A model generated the notes under the pieces. It had not been told where the DNA came from. It saw nothing but the letters and a program-made list of their open reading frames with translations, and searched no databases. Both the position numbers and the translations under genes were made by a program. Below, one piece after another: positions 25,260-34,414 of a DNA stretch of 45,174 nt (its first letter is position 1; each line of letters starts with the position of its first letter). The stretch is from Deltaproteobacteria bacterium. GTDB lineage: Bacteria > Myxococcota_A > UBA9160 > UBA6930. The stretch is taken from contig NYZB01000160.1 of the NCBI GenBank assembly GCA_002687015.1, positions 1-45,174 on the forward strand. The letters run 5' to 3'.

Positions 25260-25694
25260 ATGCCGCTGCGCGACCTCCAGATCTCCCCGCGCCGGAGGCT
25301 TCCGGCCCGTCTGCTGCGCGCGCGCTCGGTGCGGGGCAGCGGACCGGGGGGTCAGAACGTGAACAAGGTCGCGACCAAGGTCGACCTGGCGCTGGACCTC
25401 GAGGGAGCCGAGGAGGTGCTCGGCCACCGCCCGCTCGGTCTGATCCGGAACCGCCTGGCCAGCCGCATCGGACCGGACGGGCGGCTCCACGTGGTCGCGG
25501 GTCGCGCCCGCACCCGCGGGCGCAATCTGGAGGCGGCGCTGCTCCGGATGGAAGAGCTGCTCCGGGACGCCCTGATCGTCGTTCCCCATCGCAAGGCGAC
25601 GCGCCCTTCGCGGGCCAGCAAGGCGCGCCGCGTCGAGACCAAGCGCCGCAGGAGCGAGACGAAACGAAGACGCGCGAGGGTGCACCCTGATTAG
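25260..25694 (+). CDS. arfB: Peptidyl-tRNA hydrolase ArfB (stalled-ribosome rescue)
   Basis: 144 aa. RGSGPGGQNVNKVATKVDL carries the GGQ motif (Gly30, Gly31, Gln32) of class I release factors, and the protein lacks the stop-codon-reading domain. The C-terminus is a long basic tail (KARRVETKRRRSETKRRRAR) of the kind that enters the empty mRNA channel in ArfB/YaeJ. The protein hydrolyses peptidyl-tRNA on ribosomes stalled without a stop codon. Its TAG stop overlaps the convergent GST stop by 4 bases (TTAG). Confidence 0.95.
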   Translation: MPLRDLQISPRRRLPARLLRARSVRGSGPGGQNVNKVATKVDLALDLEGAEEVLGHRPLGLIRNRLASRIGPDGRLHVVAGRARTRGRNLEAALLRMEELLRDALIVVPHRKATRPSRASKARRVETKRRRSETKRRRARVHPD

Positions 25695-26425
25695 AGGAGC
25701 CCGCCCTCCGGCGCCGGCCTGGCGCGCTGGTTGTAGAGCATCTTGCGGATCTGGTTGCGCTGCTCTTCGCTGAACTGGGAGGGATCGAGGGAGAGCTCCG
25801 AGCCCACCGCCATGCCGCGCTTCACCCCCTCCCGAGCGCTGAGCTCATCGAACCAGCGCTTGAAGTAGGGGAACTCGCCGAGGTCCTGTCCCTGCCCTTC
25901 CCAGTTGACGGTCCACGGGTAGGAGATCATGTCGGCGATCGTGTACTCGTCGCCGGCCAGGTAGCGCCGGTCGTAGAGGCGGTTGTTCATGACCCCGTAG
26001 AGCCGGTTCACCTCGTCGGTGAAGCGGCGAATGGCGTAGGACTGGTCGCCCGCGTCGTCGCCGACACGGCGGAAGTGGCCACACTCGCCGGTCTTCGGAC
26101 CCTGGTTCGCCATCTGCCAGATCAGCCACTGGTTCACCTCGTGCCGACCGCGCAGGTCCGGGGGGTAGAACTTCCCGACCTTCTCGGCGAGGTAGAGCAT
26201 GATCGCGCCGGACTCGAAGAGTGCGAGCGGCTCGCCGCCGTCGGCGGGCTCGGTGTCGACCATGGCGGGCATCCGGTTGTTCGGACTGATCGCGAGGAAC
26301 TCGTCCTTGAACTGGTCGCCGGTCCCGATGCTGCAGGTCACGATCCGGTAGGGGATCGCGGCCTCCTCCAGCAGGATGGTGACCTTCTTGCCGTTGGGAG
26401 TGGGCCAGTAGTGGAGGTCGATCAT
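25691..26425 (-). CDS. yfcG: Glutathione S-transferase, YfcG/YghU-like disulfide reductase
   Basis: 244 aa. The N-terminal thioredoxin-like domain runs MIDLHYWPTPNGKKVTILLE, then SPNNRMPAMVD (cis-Pro) and GGEPLALFESGAIMLYLAEK (ES glutathione motif), almost identical in pattern to YfcG and YghU of E. coli. These enzymes have little transferase activity and instead reduce disulfides using two bound glutathiones. The C-terminal all-helical domain follows. I choose ATG 26425 because family homology starts exactly there; the frame is open upstream with an in-frame GTG a few codons earlier. Confidence 0.93.
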   Translation of the reverse strand: MIDLHYWPTPNGKKVTILLEEAAIPYRIVTCSIGTGDQFKDEFLAISPNNRMPAMVDTEPADGGEPLALFESGAIMLYLAEKVGKFYPPDLRGRHEVNQWLIWQMANQGPKTGECGHFRRVGDDAGDQSYAIRRFTDEVNRLYGVMNNRLYDRRYLAGDEYTIADMISYPWTVNWEGQGQDLGEFPYFKRWFDELSAREGVKRGMAVGSELSLDPSQFSEEQRNQIRKMLYNQRARPAPEGGLL

Positions 26426-26461
26426 CCGGTTTCCATACCACACCTGACCTAGGCTTGGGGC

Positions 26462-26827
26462 ATGGCGAAGAAGAAGAGCCCTCTGGACCAGCTCCGGAAG
26501 ATCATCGCCGCCTGGCCGGAGACCGACGAGCGCATGTCCCACGGCTCGCCCACCTTCTGGGGCGGCAAGAAGACCTTCGCGAGCTTCCACGTCCACGAGC
26601 GCTACGGCGGGGTCGCAGTCTGGATCAAGTCCGAGACCGACGCCCAGGAGGCCCTCGTCGAGGCCGACCCCGAGCGCTTCTTCGTCCCGCCCTACGTGGG
26701 CCCCAGCGGCTGGATCGCGGTGCGCCTCGAGGGCGAGGTCGACTGGGGCGTGGTCGAGGGCCTGCTGCTGCAGGGCTACCGCCTGGTCGCCCCCAAGCGG
26801 GCGCTCAAGCTGCTGGACGGGGGCTGA
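26462..26827 (+). CDS. MmcQ/YjbR family DNA-binding-like protein
   Basis: 121 aa, typical for the family. Conserved stretches are WPETDERMSHGSPTFWGGKK, KTFASFHVHE, PERFFVPPYVGPSGWIAVRL and WGVVEGLLLQGYRLVAPKRA. The fold resembles a MotA C-terminal/YjbR double-wing domain; function is not established. It is divergent from the GST gene, 36 bases apart, so a compact shared promoter region must lie between the two starts. Confidence 0.9.
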   Translation: MAKKKSPLDQLRKIIAAWPETDERMSHGSPTFWGGKKTFASFHVHERYGGVAVWIKSETDAQEALVEADPERFFVPPYVGPSGWIAVRLEGEVDWGVVEGLLLQGYRLVAPKRALKLLDGG

Positions 26828-26839
26828 TCCCAGGGCGGC

Positions 26840-27250
26840 TCAGCTCGACCAGTGAAAGGTGGTCTCGACCCGGGTGTCGGGGTGGAGGCTCTCCTTGACC
26901 GGACAGGTATGGGCAGTTCGTTCCAGGACCTTGCGGGCCTCCTCGGAGATTCCCGAAGGCATCTCGAAGCGGACGACCAGGCGGCCGACCCGCCGCACGG
27001 GATCGGCCACCATGTGCTTCTCGACGTGGGCGGTCGCCCCCTCCAGCGGCCACTCGTGGCGCCGGGCGACGATGCCCATGACCGTCAGCATGCAGCTGCC
27101 GAGCGCCGTGGCCAGCAGATCCGTGGGTGAGAAGGCCTCGCCCCGCCCCTCGTTGTCCCGGGGCGCGTCGGTCTCGAGCGTGGCCGCGGAGGGCCCGTGG
27201 CGGGCCCCGGTGTGCAGGCCGCCCTCGTAGCGGATGTCGATCTCGACCAT
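26840..27250 (-). CDS. OsmC family peroxiredoxin-like protein
   Basis: 136 aa. The two redox cysteines of OsmC/Ohr proteins are in place: ALGSCMLTVM and the later RTAHTCPVKESL. The N-terminal RYEGGLHTGARHGPS and PTDLLATALGSC are also family signatures. These proteins reduce organic hydroperoxides. The start at 27250 is 2 bases after the stop of the serine hydrolase gene, so it ends the operon amidase - hydrolase - OsmC. Confidence 0.94.
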   Translation of the reverse strand: MVEIDIRYEGGLHTGARHGPSAATLETDAPRDNEGRGEAFSPTDLLATALGSCMLTVMGIVARRHEWPLEGATAHVEKHMVADPVRRVGRLVVRFEMPSGISEEARKVLERTAHTCPVKESLHPDTRVETTFHWSS

Positions 27251-27252
27251 GG

Positions 27253-28422
27253 TCACAGGCTCGCGTAGACGGCGTCGATCAAGGCCAGAGCGCGATCGTC
27301 GAGCAGGATGCGCGGCCCCATCCGGTTCATCACGTAGCCGAAGCCGACCCGGCGCTCGGTGTCGGCAAAGCCCACCGAGCCCCCCGCGCCCGGGTGGCCG
27401 AAGGCCCCGGGGCTCGGCCCGAAGCTCGCGGCCACCTTGTCCTGGGAGAGCATGAAGCCGAGCCCGAAGCGGGTGGAGAGGAAGAGGACGGCGTCCTTTC
27501 CATGGGACTGCTCCGTGCGAGCCCGCTCGATCCCCTCGGGCGAGAGCACGCGGCCGTCGTTCCGAGCAGCCGCACCGTAGAGAGCCGCCAGGGATCTCGC
27601 CGTTCCGTGCCCGTTCGCCCCGGGGATCTCGGCACTGCGCCACTCCGGGATGTTCACACCGGCGGCCATCGACGGCGGGTTCATGAAGGCGCGCGCCGTC
27701 ATGCCCTCGGGCTCGGTGAGCATGGCCTTCCCCATCTCGATCGCCTCGGCGTCGGCCTCACCCTCGCCCGGTGTGGCGATCGGCGTCATCTCGGCCGCCC
27801 GAGCGTGCTCGGCCTCGGCGAGCCCGACGTGGAAGTCGAGCCCCAGCGGCTCGGCAAAGGTCTCGCGGAAGTAGCTCCCGAGGCTCTTGCCACTCACCCG
27901 CCGCACCAGCTCGCCCACCAGCCATCCGAAGGTGAGGGCGTGGTAGCCGTGCTGGGTTCCCGGGGTCCACCAGGGCTCCTCGGCGGCCAGCGCCGTCACC
28001 ATCGCGTCCCAGTCGTAGAGCGCTTCGGGCGGCAGCGGCTCGCGCACCGCCGGCAGCCCGACCCGGTGACTCAGCAGGTCGCGCACCGGTACCGCGCCCT
28101 TCCCGGCCGCCGCGAATTCGGGCCAGTAGGTCGCCACCCTCTCGTCGAGATCGAGCTTGCCCTCGTCGATCAGGCGGTGGGCGCAGAAAGCGGTGATGCC
28201 CTTGGTGGTCGAGTACACGTTGACGAGCGTGTTCTCCTGCCAGGGCCGGGTCTTCGCCACGTCGGCGTGGCCACCCCACAAGTCGACCACGGTCTCACCG
28301 TCGACCTGCACGGCGGTCGCCGCTCCGATCTCGTCGCGGCTGCGGAAGCCCTCCTCGAATGCGTCGCGGACGGCTTCGAAGCCGGGCGCGCAGCTGCCGT
28401 GGATCTCGGGTTCGTCGCTCAT
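27253..28422 (-). CDS. Beta-lactamase-fold serine hydrolase (EstB/class C-like esterase)
   Basis: 389 aa. Nucleophile motif STTK gives Ser71 and Lys74; the Tyr of the YxN-like motif is in HGYHALTFGWLVGE, and GHPGAGGSVGF is the third (KTG-like) box. No signal peptide is seen, so it is a cytoplasmic esterase or amidase rather than a secreted beta-lactamase. The ATG has a GGAG site. It sits 22 bases downstream of the frameshifted amidase and 2 bases upstream of osmC-like gene. Family members act on carboxylic esters or D-amino-acid peptides; substrate unknown. Confidence 0.92.
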   Translation of the reverse strand: MSDEPEIHGSCAPGFEAVRDAFEEGFRSRDEIGAATAVQVDGETVVDLWGGHADVAKTRPWQENTLVNVYSTTKGITAFCAHRLIDEGKLDLDERVATYWPEFAAAGKGAVPVRDLLSHRVGLPAVREPLPPEALYDWDAMVTALAAEEPWWTPGTQHGYHALTFGWLVGELVRRVSGKSLGSYFRETFAEPLGLDFHVGLAEAEHARAAEMTPIATPGEGEADAEAIEMGKAMLTEPEGMTARAFMNPPSMAAGVNIPEWRSAEIPGANGHGTARSLAALYGAAARNDGRVLSPEGIERARTEQSHGKDAVLFLSTRFGLGFMLSQDKVAASFGPSPGAFGHPGAGGSVGFADTERRVGFGYVMNRMGPRILLDDRALALIDAVYASL

Positions 28423-28444
28423 CGAAGCTCCAGTCGAAGGGGCG

Positions 28445-29858
28445 CTACCAGCGGATCGGCCATTCGGGATGCCAGGGCCGCGCTCGCTCGAAGAGCGCCG
28501 ACGCCTGCAGCACCAGATCGTCGCGGTGCCTGGGCCCGACGATCTGCAGCCCGATCGGCAGCCCCGCCGCGGAGAGACCGGCGCGCATGGTCGCGGCCGG
28601 ATGCCACGAGAGGTTGAAGGGAATCGTGAAGGCCGCGACTCCGGCCGGGGGCTGCTCGCGTCCCTCGGTCTCGTCGGGGAAGGGGCCGCGCGCCGGCGGC
28701 GGGTCGTAGGGCACCGTCAGCGTGAGCAGGAAGTCGACCTCATCGAAGAGATCGGCGCACCAGGCATTGAGCTTCTGGCGCTGCTCCGCGGCCTTGCCCC
28801 AGATCTCCGGCGTCATATGGAAGCCGGCTTTGATGCCCTTGATGAAGGCACGACCGAACTCCGCTTCGCGCTCCGGCAGGTAGCGGCCCAGCTTTCCTGC
28901 CAGCTCGAAGGCGCCGAGCATGCCCCATTCGTGGCCCATCAGCGGCGGGCCTCCGGAGATCGGCACCAGGCTGTGCCCGGCCTCCTCGAACACGTGCACG
29001 ACCTCCTCGAAGCAGGCGGCCACGTCGGATTGGACGACGGCGTAGCCGAGATCGGGGGAGACGCCGAAACGCGTTCCGGCCGGCAGCTCCTCGGCCAGCG
29101 CCTCGAGATAGGAGAGATTCGGATGCGGGAGCGAGTTGGGATCGCAGGGCGAAACCCCCACCACCTGGTCCATGAAGAGCGCCGCGTCCTCCACCGTTCG
29201 CGTGGTCGGCCCGTAGACGGAGGTGTCGTCGTAGGACCAGGCCTCGAAGGGCCCCTTCGGCACCCGGCCGAAGGAGGGCTTGAGACCGAAGGCTCCGACG
29301 AAGCTGGCCGGGATGCGGATCGAGCCACCGCCATCGCTCGAGGTGATGAGCGGGCAGACGCCGCCCGCGAGGGCCGCGGCCGAGCCACCGCTCGAGCCCC
29401 CGGGTGTGTGCTCCAGGTTCCACGGCGAGCGGGTGACGCCGTACACCAGGTTCTTCGTGATCGCCGTGTAGCCGAACTTCGGGTGCATTCGTCTTGCCGA
29501 CGAGCACGGCCCCGGCCGCACGCAGGCGGGCGACCTGGGTGCTGTCCTGCTCGGAGACCCGGTCCTTGAAGATCCGCGAGCCGGCCGTGTTCGTCAGACC
29601 CTCCGCATCCTCGAGATCCTTGACCCCGAGCGGGATGCCCTCGAGGGGGCGGGCCTCGCCCCGGTCGATGCGCTCGTCGGCGGCGCGGGCGTCGGCGCGG
29701 ATCGCATCTTCGTCACGCAGGGCGACGATGGCGTTCAGGTCCCCGTTCGTCACCTCGAAGCGTGCCAGCACGGCGTCGCAGAGCTCGAGTGCCGAGAGCT
29801 TGCGGGCCTGGAGGCGTTGGTTCAGCTCGCTGATCGAGAGGGAGAGGATGTCGTCCAT
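28445..29858 (-). pseudogene. Amidase (amidase signature family), disrupted by a one-base insertion
   Basis: The gene reads correctly from ATG 29858 for 127 codons to VLVGKTNAPE, with the catalytic Lys80 (GIPLGVKDLED), and then goes out of frame. Dropping one base, the C at 29477 (a G on the coding strand), restores PEFGYTAITKN and then the rest of the family: GGSSGGS (cis-Ser), [11 protein letters not shown] (nucleophile Ser) and a normal C-terminus, 470 aa in all. The surrounding codons are not degraded. So this is either a very recent mutation or a sequencing or assembly error; a programmed frameshift is unlikely because no slippery run is present. The intact amidase at 32121 is a separate paralogue. 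Confidence 0.88.
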
Positions 29859-29880
29859 GGGCGCCTAGGGTAGGACGGAT

Positions 29881-29910
29881 CGGCGCTCCAGGGTGCGGCG
29901 CTCTAGGGTG
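29881..29910. repeat. 15-base tandem duplication over a stop codon
   Basis: CGGCGCTCCAGGGTG (29881-29895) is followed directly by CGGCGCTCTAGGGTG (29896-29910), one base different. The differing base creates the TAG stop of the minus-strand phosphoesterase gene in the second copy; the other copy has TGG at the same place. Likely a slippage duplication that fixed the C-terminus. Confidence 0.7.
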
Positions 29911-31651
29911 CCGCCGGGCAGGGCTCCGGGCGGGTCAGCTCGAAGCGGTCGAAGACCTGGCCCCGCTCGTCGATGGCGCGCATCTCGAGCCGGCAGCGAT
30001 CCGCATCGAGGAGGATCGAGCCCCGCAGGTCGGCACGCGAGACGACCATGCCGGGATGATCCAGCGGTCCGCTGCCCGGCTGGCTCGCGTGCCCGGAGAC
30101 CACGTACACGGCGCCCTCGCCCACCCGGCTGCGCTCGTAGGTGTGGCTGTGGCCTGCGAAGACGACGGCGGCCCCCGCATCCTCGAGGATCGGCACGATG
30201 CGCTCCCGCACCAGGCTGGTGGCCCGCTCGACGACGCCGTCGTGGCTGCCCCGGGTGTAGGGCGGATGGTGGAAGGCCGCGAGCAGCCAGCGGCCGGACG
30301 CGCGGGCGAGCGCCAGGTCCTGCTCGAGCCAGGTGAGCATCGGTCCGTCGGGCCGACGGTGCCCGCTCACCGTGTCGAGGGAGACCACGTGGAGGGGACC
30401 CCAGTCGAAGGAGTACCAGCGCTCGCGACCCGAGGGCACTCCCCCCGCCTCGCCCGCGGTTGGAGGACTGAAGACGTCGAAGTAGGGTCCGCGGTCCTCG
30501 CTCCGGTGGGTCGACTGGAGGTCGTGGTTGCCGGGGGAGGGCTGGAAGGCGATGCGCGGCAAGAGCCCCGCGTAGGTATCGAAGACCGCGGCCTGGAACT
30601 CGGCCTCGCTGCCGGAGGGGTAGGCGTTGTCGCCCAGGGTGATCCACAGACCGGGCGGCCGGTCGCGGGTCACAGCCAGCATCGCGTCGCGCACGGCACG
30701 TGCGCCCTCGTTGGCGGCACCCTGGTCGCCGGTGATCCAGGCGCGCACCTTCGCAGCGGGCCGCGGCACCCGGTGGAGCTCATCGCGTCCGACGAGGGTG
30801 CGCTCGCCGACTCCGATCGCGTAGTAGCGGGCCTCCGTCTCGGAGAGGTCATCGAACGCGACGGCGTGCTGCCGCACCGGCTCGGATTCCTCGTTGCGCT
30901 TCGTGAGGAGGTCCGGGCGCGGCCCGTGGGCGACCCAGGCCCGCGCGGGGCGATCCGTGTCGAAGCGCACGAGGGCGCGTCGTTCGGAGACCTGCTGCAG
31001 ATAGGGGCCGCGCACGATGCCGACCGGGTCCTGGGGACGAAAGGCGCGCAGCTCGAGCGCGAAGCGCAGGTCGGAGCCTTCGGGGCGATCCTGGTGCAGC
31101 TCGGCGGCGAGCAGGTTGTGACCCGCACGGAGCGCCGTCACGGGCACCGCCAGCCGATACCAGCGTCGCTCCTCCTCGCGCGGAGCGCCTCGCGCCGCAG
31201 GGCTCCCCGGCCCGAGCTCTCGCGCCGTCAGGTTGTGGCGCAGAAGCTCCTGCCCGTTGAGCAGCACCCGCAGACCGTCGTCCTGCTGGTAGCGAACCAC
31301 GAGCCCGGCAATGGGCCGGGCATCCTCGGCCAGCTCGAAGCCGTGGCGGAAATAGGCCGTCAGGTGGGGGGGCGTCGCTTCCGCCGGATTCGGGATCTCG
31401 GTCGCGAGGGCTTCCATCCCCCGGCCGAGAGGAGCACGACCCCTGGGCCAGCCCTCGTCGTCGAAGCCGGGCGCCGCCCACGCGAGCGCCGGATCCTGCG
31501 CCGCAAGGCTGTAACGCCACACCGCGTCAGCGGGAACCAGGACCCGCCCGCGGACCTCGGGCGGGGGGGCATCCCGTTCGGCGCAAGCCAGGAGCGAGAG
31601 CAGACCGGCCAGCCCGAGGACCGGGACGATCCGCCGACGCGATCCCACCAT
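29903..31651 (-). CDS. Lipoprotein purple-acid-phosphatase-like metallophosphoesterase
   Basis: 582 aa from ATG 31651. The N-terminus MVGSRRRIVPVLGLAGLLSL ends in a lipobox LLAC, so it is an envelope lipoprotein. Residues about 30-195 are a jelly-roll-like domain (AYFRHGFELAEDARP; DGLRVLLNGQEL), then a fibronectin-like domain typical of purple acid phosphatases (GIVRGPYLQQVSERRALVRF). The catalytic domain has ITGDQG, LGDNAYPSG, SPGNHDL, FHHPPYT and FAGHSHTYER, the full metal-ligand set. Phosphomonoesters or diesters outside the cytoplasm are the probable substrates. An in-frame ATG at 31678 would lengthen the signal by 9 residues; the shorter start gives a more usual lipoprotein signal. Confidence 0.9.
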   Translation of the reverse strand: MVGSRRRIVPVLGLAGLLSLLACAERDAPPPEVRGRVLVPADAVWRYSLAAQDPALAWAAPGFDDEGWPRGRAPLGRGMEALATEIPNPAEATPPHLTAYFRHGFELAEDARPIAGLVVRYQQDDGLRVLLNGQELLRHNLTARELGPGSPAARGAPREEERRWYRLAVPVTALRAGHNLLAAELHQDRPEGSDLRFALELRAFRPQDPVGIVRGPYLQQVSERRALVRFDTDRPARAWVAHGPRPDLLTKRNEESEPVRQHAVAFDDLSETEARYYAIGVGERTLVGRDELHRVPRPAAKVRAWITGDQGAANEGARAVRDAMLAVTRDRPPGLWITLGDNAYPSGSEAEFQAAVFDTYAGLLPRIAFQPSPGNHDLQSTHRSEDRGPYFDVFSPPTAGEAGGVPSGRERWYSFDWGPLHVVSLDTVSGHRRPDGPMLTWLEQDLALARASGRWLLAAFHHPPYTRGSHDGVVERATSLVRERIVPILEDAGAAVVFAGHSHTYERSRVGEGAVYVVSGHASQPGSGPLDHPGMVVSRADLRGSILLDADRCRLEMRAIDERGQVFDRFELTRPEPCPAAP

Positions 31652-31752
31652 GGCCGCGTACCGTACCAGAAGCCGCATTCCGCAACCGCCCGTCGTTCAC
31701 CGCGAGCGGCCCCCGAGTCGCTAGCCTCCTCCTGCACCCCAGGGAGAGCACC

Positions 31753-31998
31753 ATGAGTGAGAGCGACGAGGAGGTCCAGGCCGAGCTCGAGCGCCTGCGC
31801 GCCGAGAACGAGAAGCTGAAGGCCGAGAAGCAGAAGGCGATCCGCCTGCAGGTCAGCCAGAAGGGAGGCGTCTCTCTCTACGGCATCCGGCGTTTCCCGA
31901 TCACCTTCTACGCGGACGAGTGGGACCGGATCCTGGGCATGGCGGACGACGTGCGCGCCTTCATCGCCGAGCACGAAGGCGAGCTGAAGACCCGCTAG
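31753..31998 (+). CDS. Small coiled-coil protein of unknown function
   Basis: 81 aa. The first ~35 residues are a charged heptad coiled coil (EVQAELERLRAENEKLKAEK), followed by a compact conserved segment: LQVSQKGGVSLYGIRRFPIT and FYADEWDRIL. Small proteins with the pattern VS.KG.VS.YG..RFP.T.Y...W are common in bacteria and uncharacterised. An AGGGAG site precedes the ATG. It is divergent from the phosphoesterase and followed by an intergenic hairpin, so it is probably monocistronic. Confidence 0.85.
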   Translation: MSESDEEVQAELERLRAENEKLKAEKQKAIRLQVSQKGGVSLYGIRRFPITFYADEWDRILGMADDVRAFIAEHEGELKTR

Positions 31999-32076
31999 AC
32001 GCCTCGCAGGGCTCTCACCCGACGCCTGAACGGCCCCGCGGTCGCCGCCCGGATGCCGCCGAAGTATGCTGCCCGG

Positions 32077-32099
32077 GCCCCGCTCCAGCCGAGCGGGGC
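32077..32099 (+). terminator. Strong hairpin between the coiled-coil gene and the amidase gene
   Basis: GCCCCGCT (32077-32084) pairs perfectly with AGCGGGGC (32092-32099) around a 7-base loop. It lies 78 bases after the small gene's stop and 21 bases before the amidase GTG, so it may end the first transcript or sit in the amidase leader. No T-run follows, which weakens the terminator reading. Confidence 0.4.
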
Positions 32100-32120
32100 A
32101 GGCAAGACGAAGGAGCCCCC

Positions 32121-33545
32121 GTGCAGGATTACGAGTCCTACGACGCCCTGGGACTGGCAGAGCTGGTGCGCCGTGGTGAAGTGCAGCCGAAGGAGCTCCT
32201 GGCCGCCGCGCTCGAGCGGATGGAACGCCTCGAGCCGATCCTGAATGCCGTGCCGATCCCGATGATCGAAGAGGCGCAGCGCGCCCTCGACCAGGGGTTG
32301 CCCGAAGGCCCCTTCACGGGCGTGCCGTACCTGATCAAGGACCTGCATCTCCTCTGGGACGGGGTTCGAACGACGAACGGCAGCGCCCTCTTCGCCGACT
32401 ACGTCGCCGATCACGACAGCGAGCTGACCCGGCGCTACCGCGCCGCCGGCCTCGTCACCTTCGGCCGGAGCGCCTCGCCCGAGTTCGGGATCACGCCCAC
32501 CACCGAGTCGACACTCTTCGGGGACACCCACAACCCGTGGAGCCTCGAGCACAGTGCGGGGGGCTCCTCGGGGGGCTCGGCCGCGGCCGTGGCGGCCGGC
32601 TACGTGCCCCTAGCCAACGCCAGCGACGGGGGCGGATCGATCCGCATACCCGCCTCGGCCTGCGGCCTCTTCGGCATGAAGCCGACCCGTGGCCGCACGC
32701 CGATGGGCCCGGACGCAGGAAAGGGATGGGCGGGGATGAGTGCCGTCCATGCCGTGAGCCGGAGCGTGCGGGACAACGCGGCCCTGCTCGACGCCACCCA
32801 TGGCCCCGACCTGGGCGCTCCCTACGTCGCGCCGCCGCCGGAACGCCCCTACCTCGAGGAAGTCACGCAAAGCCCGGAGCGGCTGCGCATCGCCTTCCAA
32901 CGCACGACCTGGAATGGCTCTCCGACCGAGCCCGAGTGCGTGGCCGCCGTGGAGGACGCGGCCCGCTTGTGCGAGGCCCAGGGCCACGACGTGGTCGACC
33001 TCCCCATGGAGGTCGACGGGGAGCTGATCCGCCTCGCCTCGGCCACGATCATTCCCACGAACCTGCAGGTCGTCCTCGAAGATCGGGCCGCCGCTCTGGG
33101 CCGCGAGCTCGAGGCCGGGGATGTCGAGCCCGGAACCTGGGGCATGACCCAGGTCGGCCGACAGCGCAGCGCGGCCGACTACGTGCGCGCGGTGAAGGGC
33201 ATCCACCAGCTCGGCCGCCAGGTCGAGGGCTTCCTCCGCGACTTCGACGTCCTGCTCACGCCCACCATGGCGACCCCGCCGGTGAAGCTCGGGCGAATCA
33301 ACCTCTCGAACCCGAACCCGGCCGAGCACATCCAGACCCTCTTCCAGTACATCGGCTTCACCCAGCTCTTCAACGCCTCCGGGCACCCCTCCATGAGCGT
33401 GCCCCTGTGCTGGAATGACGAGGGGCTGCCCCTGGGCATCCAGTTCACCGGACGCTTCGGCGACGAGGGAACCCTCTTCCGACTGGCCGGGCAGCTCGAG
33501 CAGGCCAGGCCCTGGTTCGACAGGCGGCCGCCGCTGCCGGGCTGA
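32121..33545 (+). CDS. Amidase (amidase signature family)
   Basis: 474 aa, full length. The Ser-cisSer-Lys triad is intact: Lys73 (PYLIKDL), Ser149 in GGSSGGS and nucleophile Ser173 in [11 protein letters not shown]. The enzyme hydrolyses a carboxamide to the acid and ammonia; it is not GatA by context, since no GatB or GatC is near. The GTG start has an AGGAG site 6 bases upstream. It is clearly homologous to the broken amidase at 28445-29858 but shares only the family blocks, so they are old paralogues and not a recent duplication. Confidence 0.95.
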   Translation: MQDYESYDALGLAELVRRGEVQPKELLAAALERMERLEPILNAVPIPMIEEAQRALDQGLPEGPFTGVPYLIKDLHLLWDGVRTTNGSALFADYVADHDSELTRRYRAAGLVTFGRSASPEFGITPTTESTLFGDTHNPWSLEHSAGGSSGGSAAAVAAGYVPLANASDGGGSIRIPASACGLFGMKPTRGRTPMGPDAGKGWAGMSAVHAVSRSVRDNAALLDATHGPDLGAPYVAPPPERPYLEEVTQSPERLRIAFQRTTWNGSPTEPECVAAVEDAARLCEAQGHDVVDLPMEVDGELIRLASATIIPTNLQVVLEDRAAALGRELEAGDVEPGTWGMTQVGRQRSAADYVRAVKGIHQLGRQVEGFLRDFDVLLTPTMATPPVKLGRINLSNPNPAEHIQTLFQYIGFTQLFNASGHPSMSVPLCWNDEGLPLGIQFTGRFGDEGTLFRLAGQLEQARPWFDRRPPLPG

Positions 33546-33548
33546 GGC

Positions 33549-34256
33549 TCAGTCGTCGGTCAGGAAGTACTGGATCGTGGTCACCACCCGGACGCGCTTC
33601 TTCTGGGGCGAGAAGGCATCCCGGTTCGCGATGCTGAAGTAGCCCTGCTGGGCGTTGCGGATGCTGCCCACGGCGCTGCCCGAGTCCTCCGCGAACTGCT
33701 GCGCCGCGCGGCGGGCATCCCGGGTGGCCGCGGCGATCATCTCGGGCTTGAGCTCGTCGAGTCCGGTGAACAGGTACTGGGTGTTCCACTCGTAGCTCTG
33801 TACGAGCTCGATGCCCTGCCCCACGAGCTTGCCCGCCGCCTGACGTGCACCGGTCACCCGGGCCACCGCCGGCGAACGCACGGCCAGGGTGGCCTCGATG
33901 GAGAAGCGGTCCCGTACCTCTCCGGTTCGGCCCAGCCCGTGGTCCGTCACCCGCGGCTCGGATCGGGCGATCTCCTCGTCCGCGAAGCCCCGCTCGTGGA
34001 GGAAGCGCAGGACACGCTCCGTGTCCGCCTCGATCTCCGCATGCACCTCGGCGAGCACGTCGCCGCGGGCCTGGAAGACGATCGGCCAGAGGGCCAGGTT
34101 CGCATCGACCTCTCGCTCAGCCAGGCCCTTCACCGTGACGACGCGACGCGCTGCGCGCGCCTTGGCCAACCCGTCCGCAACGGCCGCACCGGCAAAGGCG
34201 ATGCCGAGCGCGACGGCGACGCCGGGCATGAGGTTCGACCAGCTCGTGTTCGACAT
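33549..34256 (-). CDS. SIMPL domain (DUF541) envelope protein
   Basis: 235 aa. An N-terminal hydrophobic helix (MPGVAVALGIAFAGAAVADG, about residues 10-29) exports or anchors it. Then comes VTVKGLAEREVDANLALWPI, GRTGEVRDRFSIEATLAVRS and ELKPEMIAAATRDARRAAQQ, the three conserved parts of SIMPL/DUF541 proteins (Bp26, YggE). YggE lowers oxidative stress in E. coli by an unknown mechanism and Bp26 forms periplasmic rings. It is convergent with the amidase, with 3 bases between stops. Confidence 0.9.
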   Translation of the reverse strand: MSNTSWSNLMPGVAVALGIAFAGAAVADGLAKARAARRVVTVKGLAEREVDANLALWPIVFQARGDVLAEVHAEIEADTERVLRFLHERGFADEEIARSEPRVTDHGLGRTGEVRDRFSIEATLAVRSPAVARVTGARQAAGKLVGQGIELVQSYEWNTQYLFTGLDELKPEMIAAATRDARRAAQQFAEDSGSAVGSIRNAQQGYFSIANRDAFSPQKKRVRVVTTIQYFLTDD

Positions 34257-34414
34257 GGATCTCTCCGCAGCCCCGTGGGCATGAGGACACCGACCCTGCG
34301 ACCGCAGTTCCCGCCGGCGGACTGGGGGCGAGGTCGAGGCTATGATCCGAGACCCGCCGGGGGACACCCCCTTCACAGGTGACGAGCGCGGAGCCCGGTG
34401 GCCCGGAGGATCCC

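Noticed and set aside
27253-28422. Secreted class C beta-lactamase
   Set aside because: No signal peptide, and it belongs to an operon with an amidase and OsmC; a cytoplasmic esterase is more likely.
28445-29521. A separate amidase starting inside the gene after the frameshift
   Set aside because: It would lack the catalytic Lys and the first 127 residues; the sequence before the shift is the missing part of the same gene.
32121-33545. GatA subunit of the Glu-tRNA amidotransferase
   Set aside because: No gatB or gatC nearby, and another amidase paralogue is close; general amidase is the safer call.
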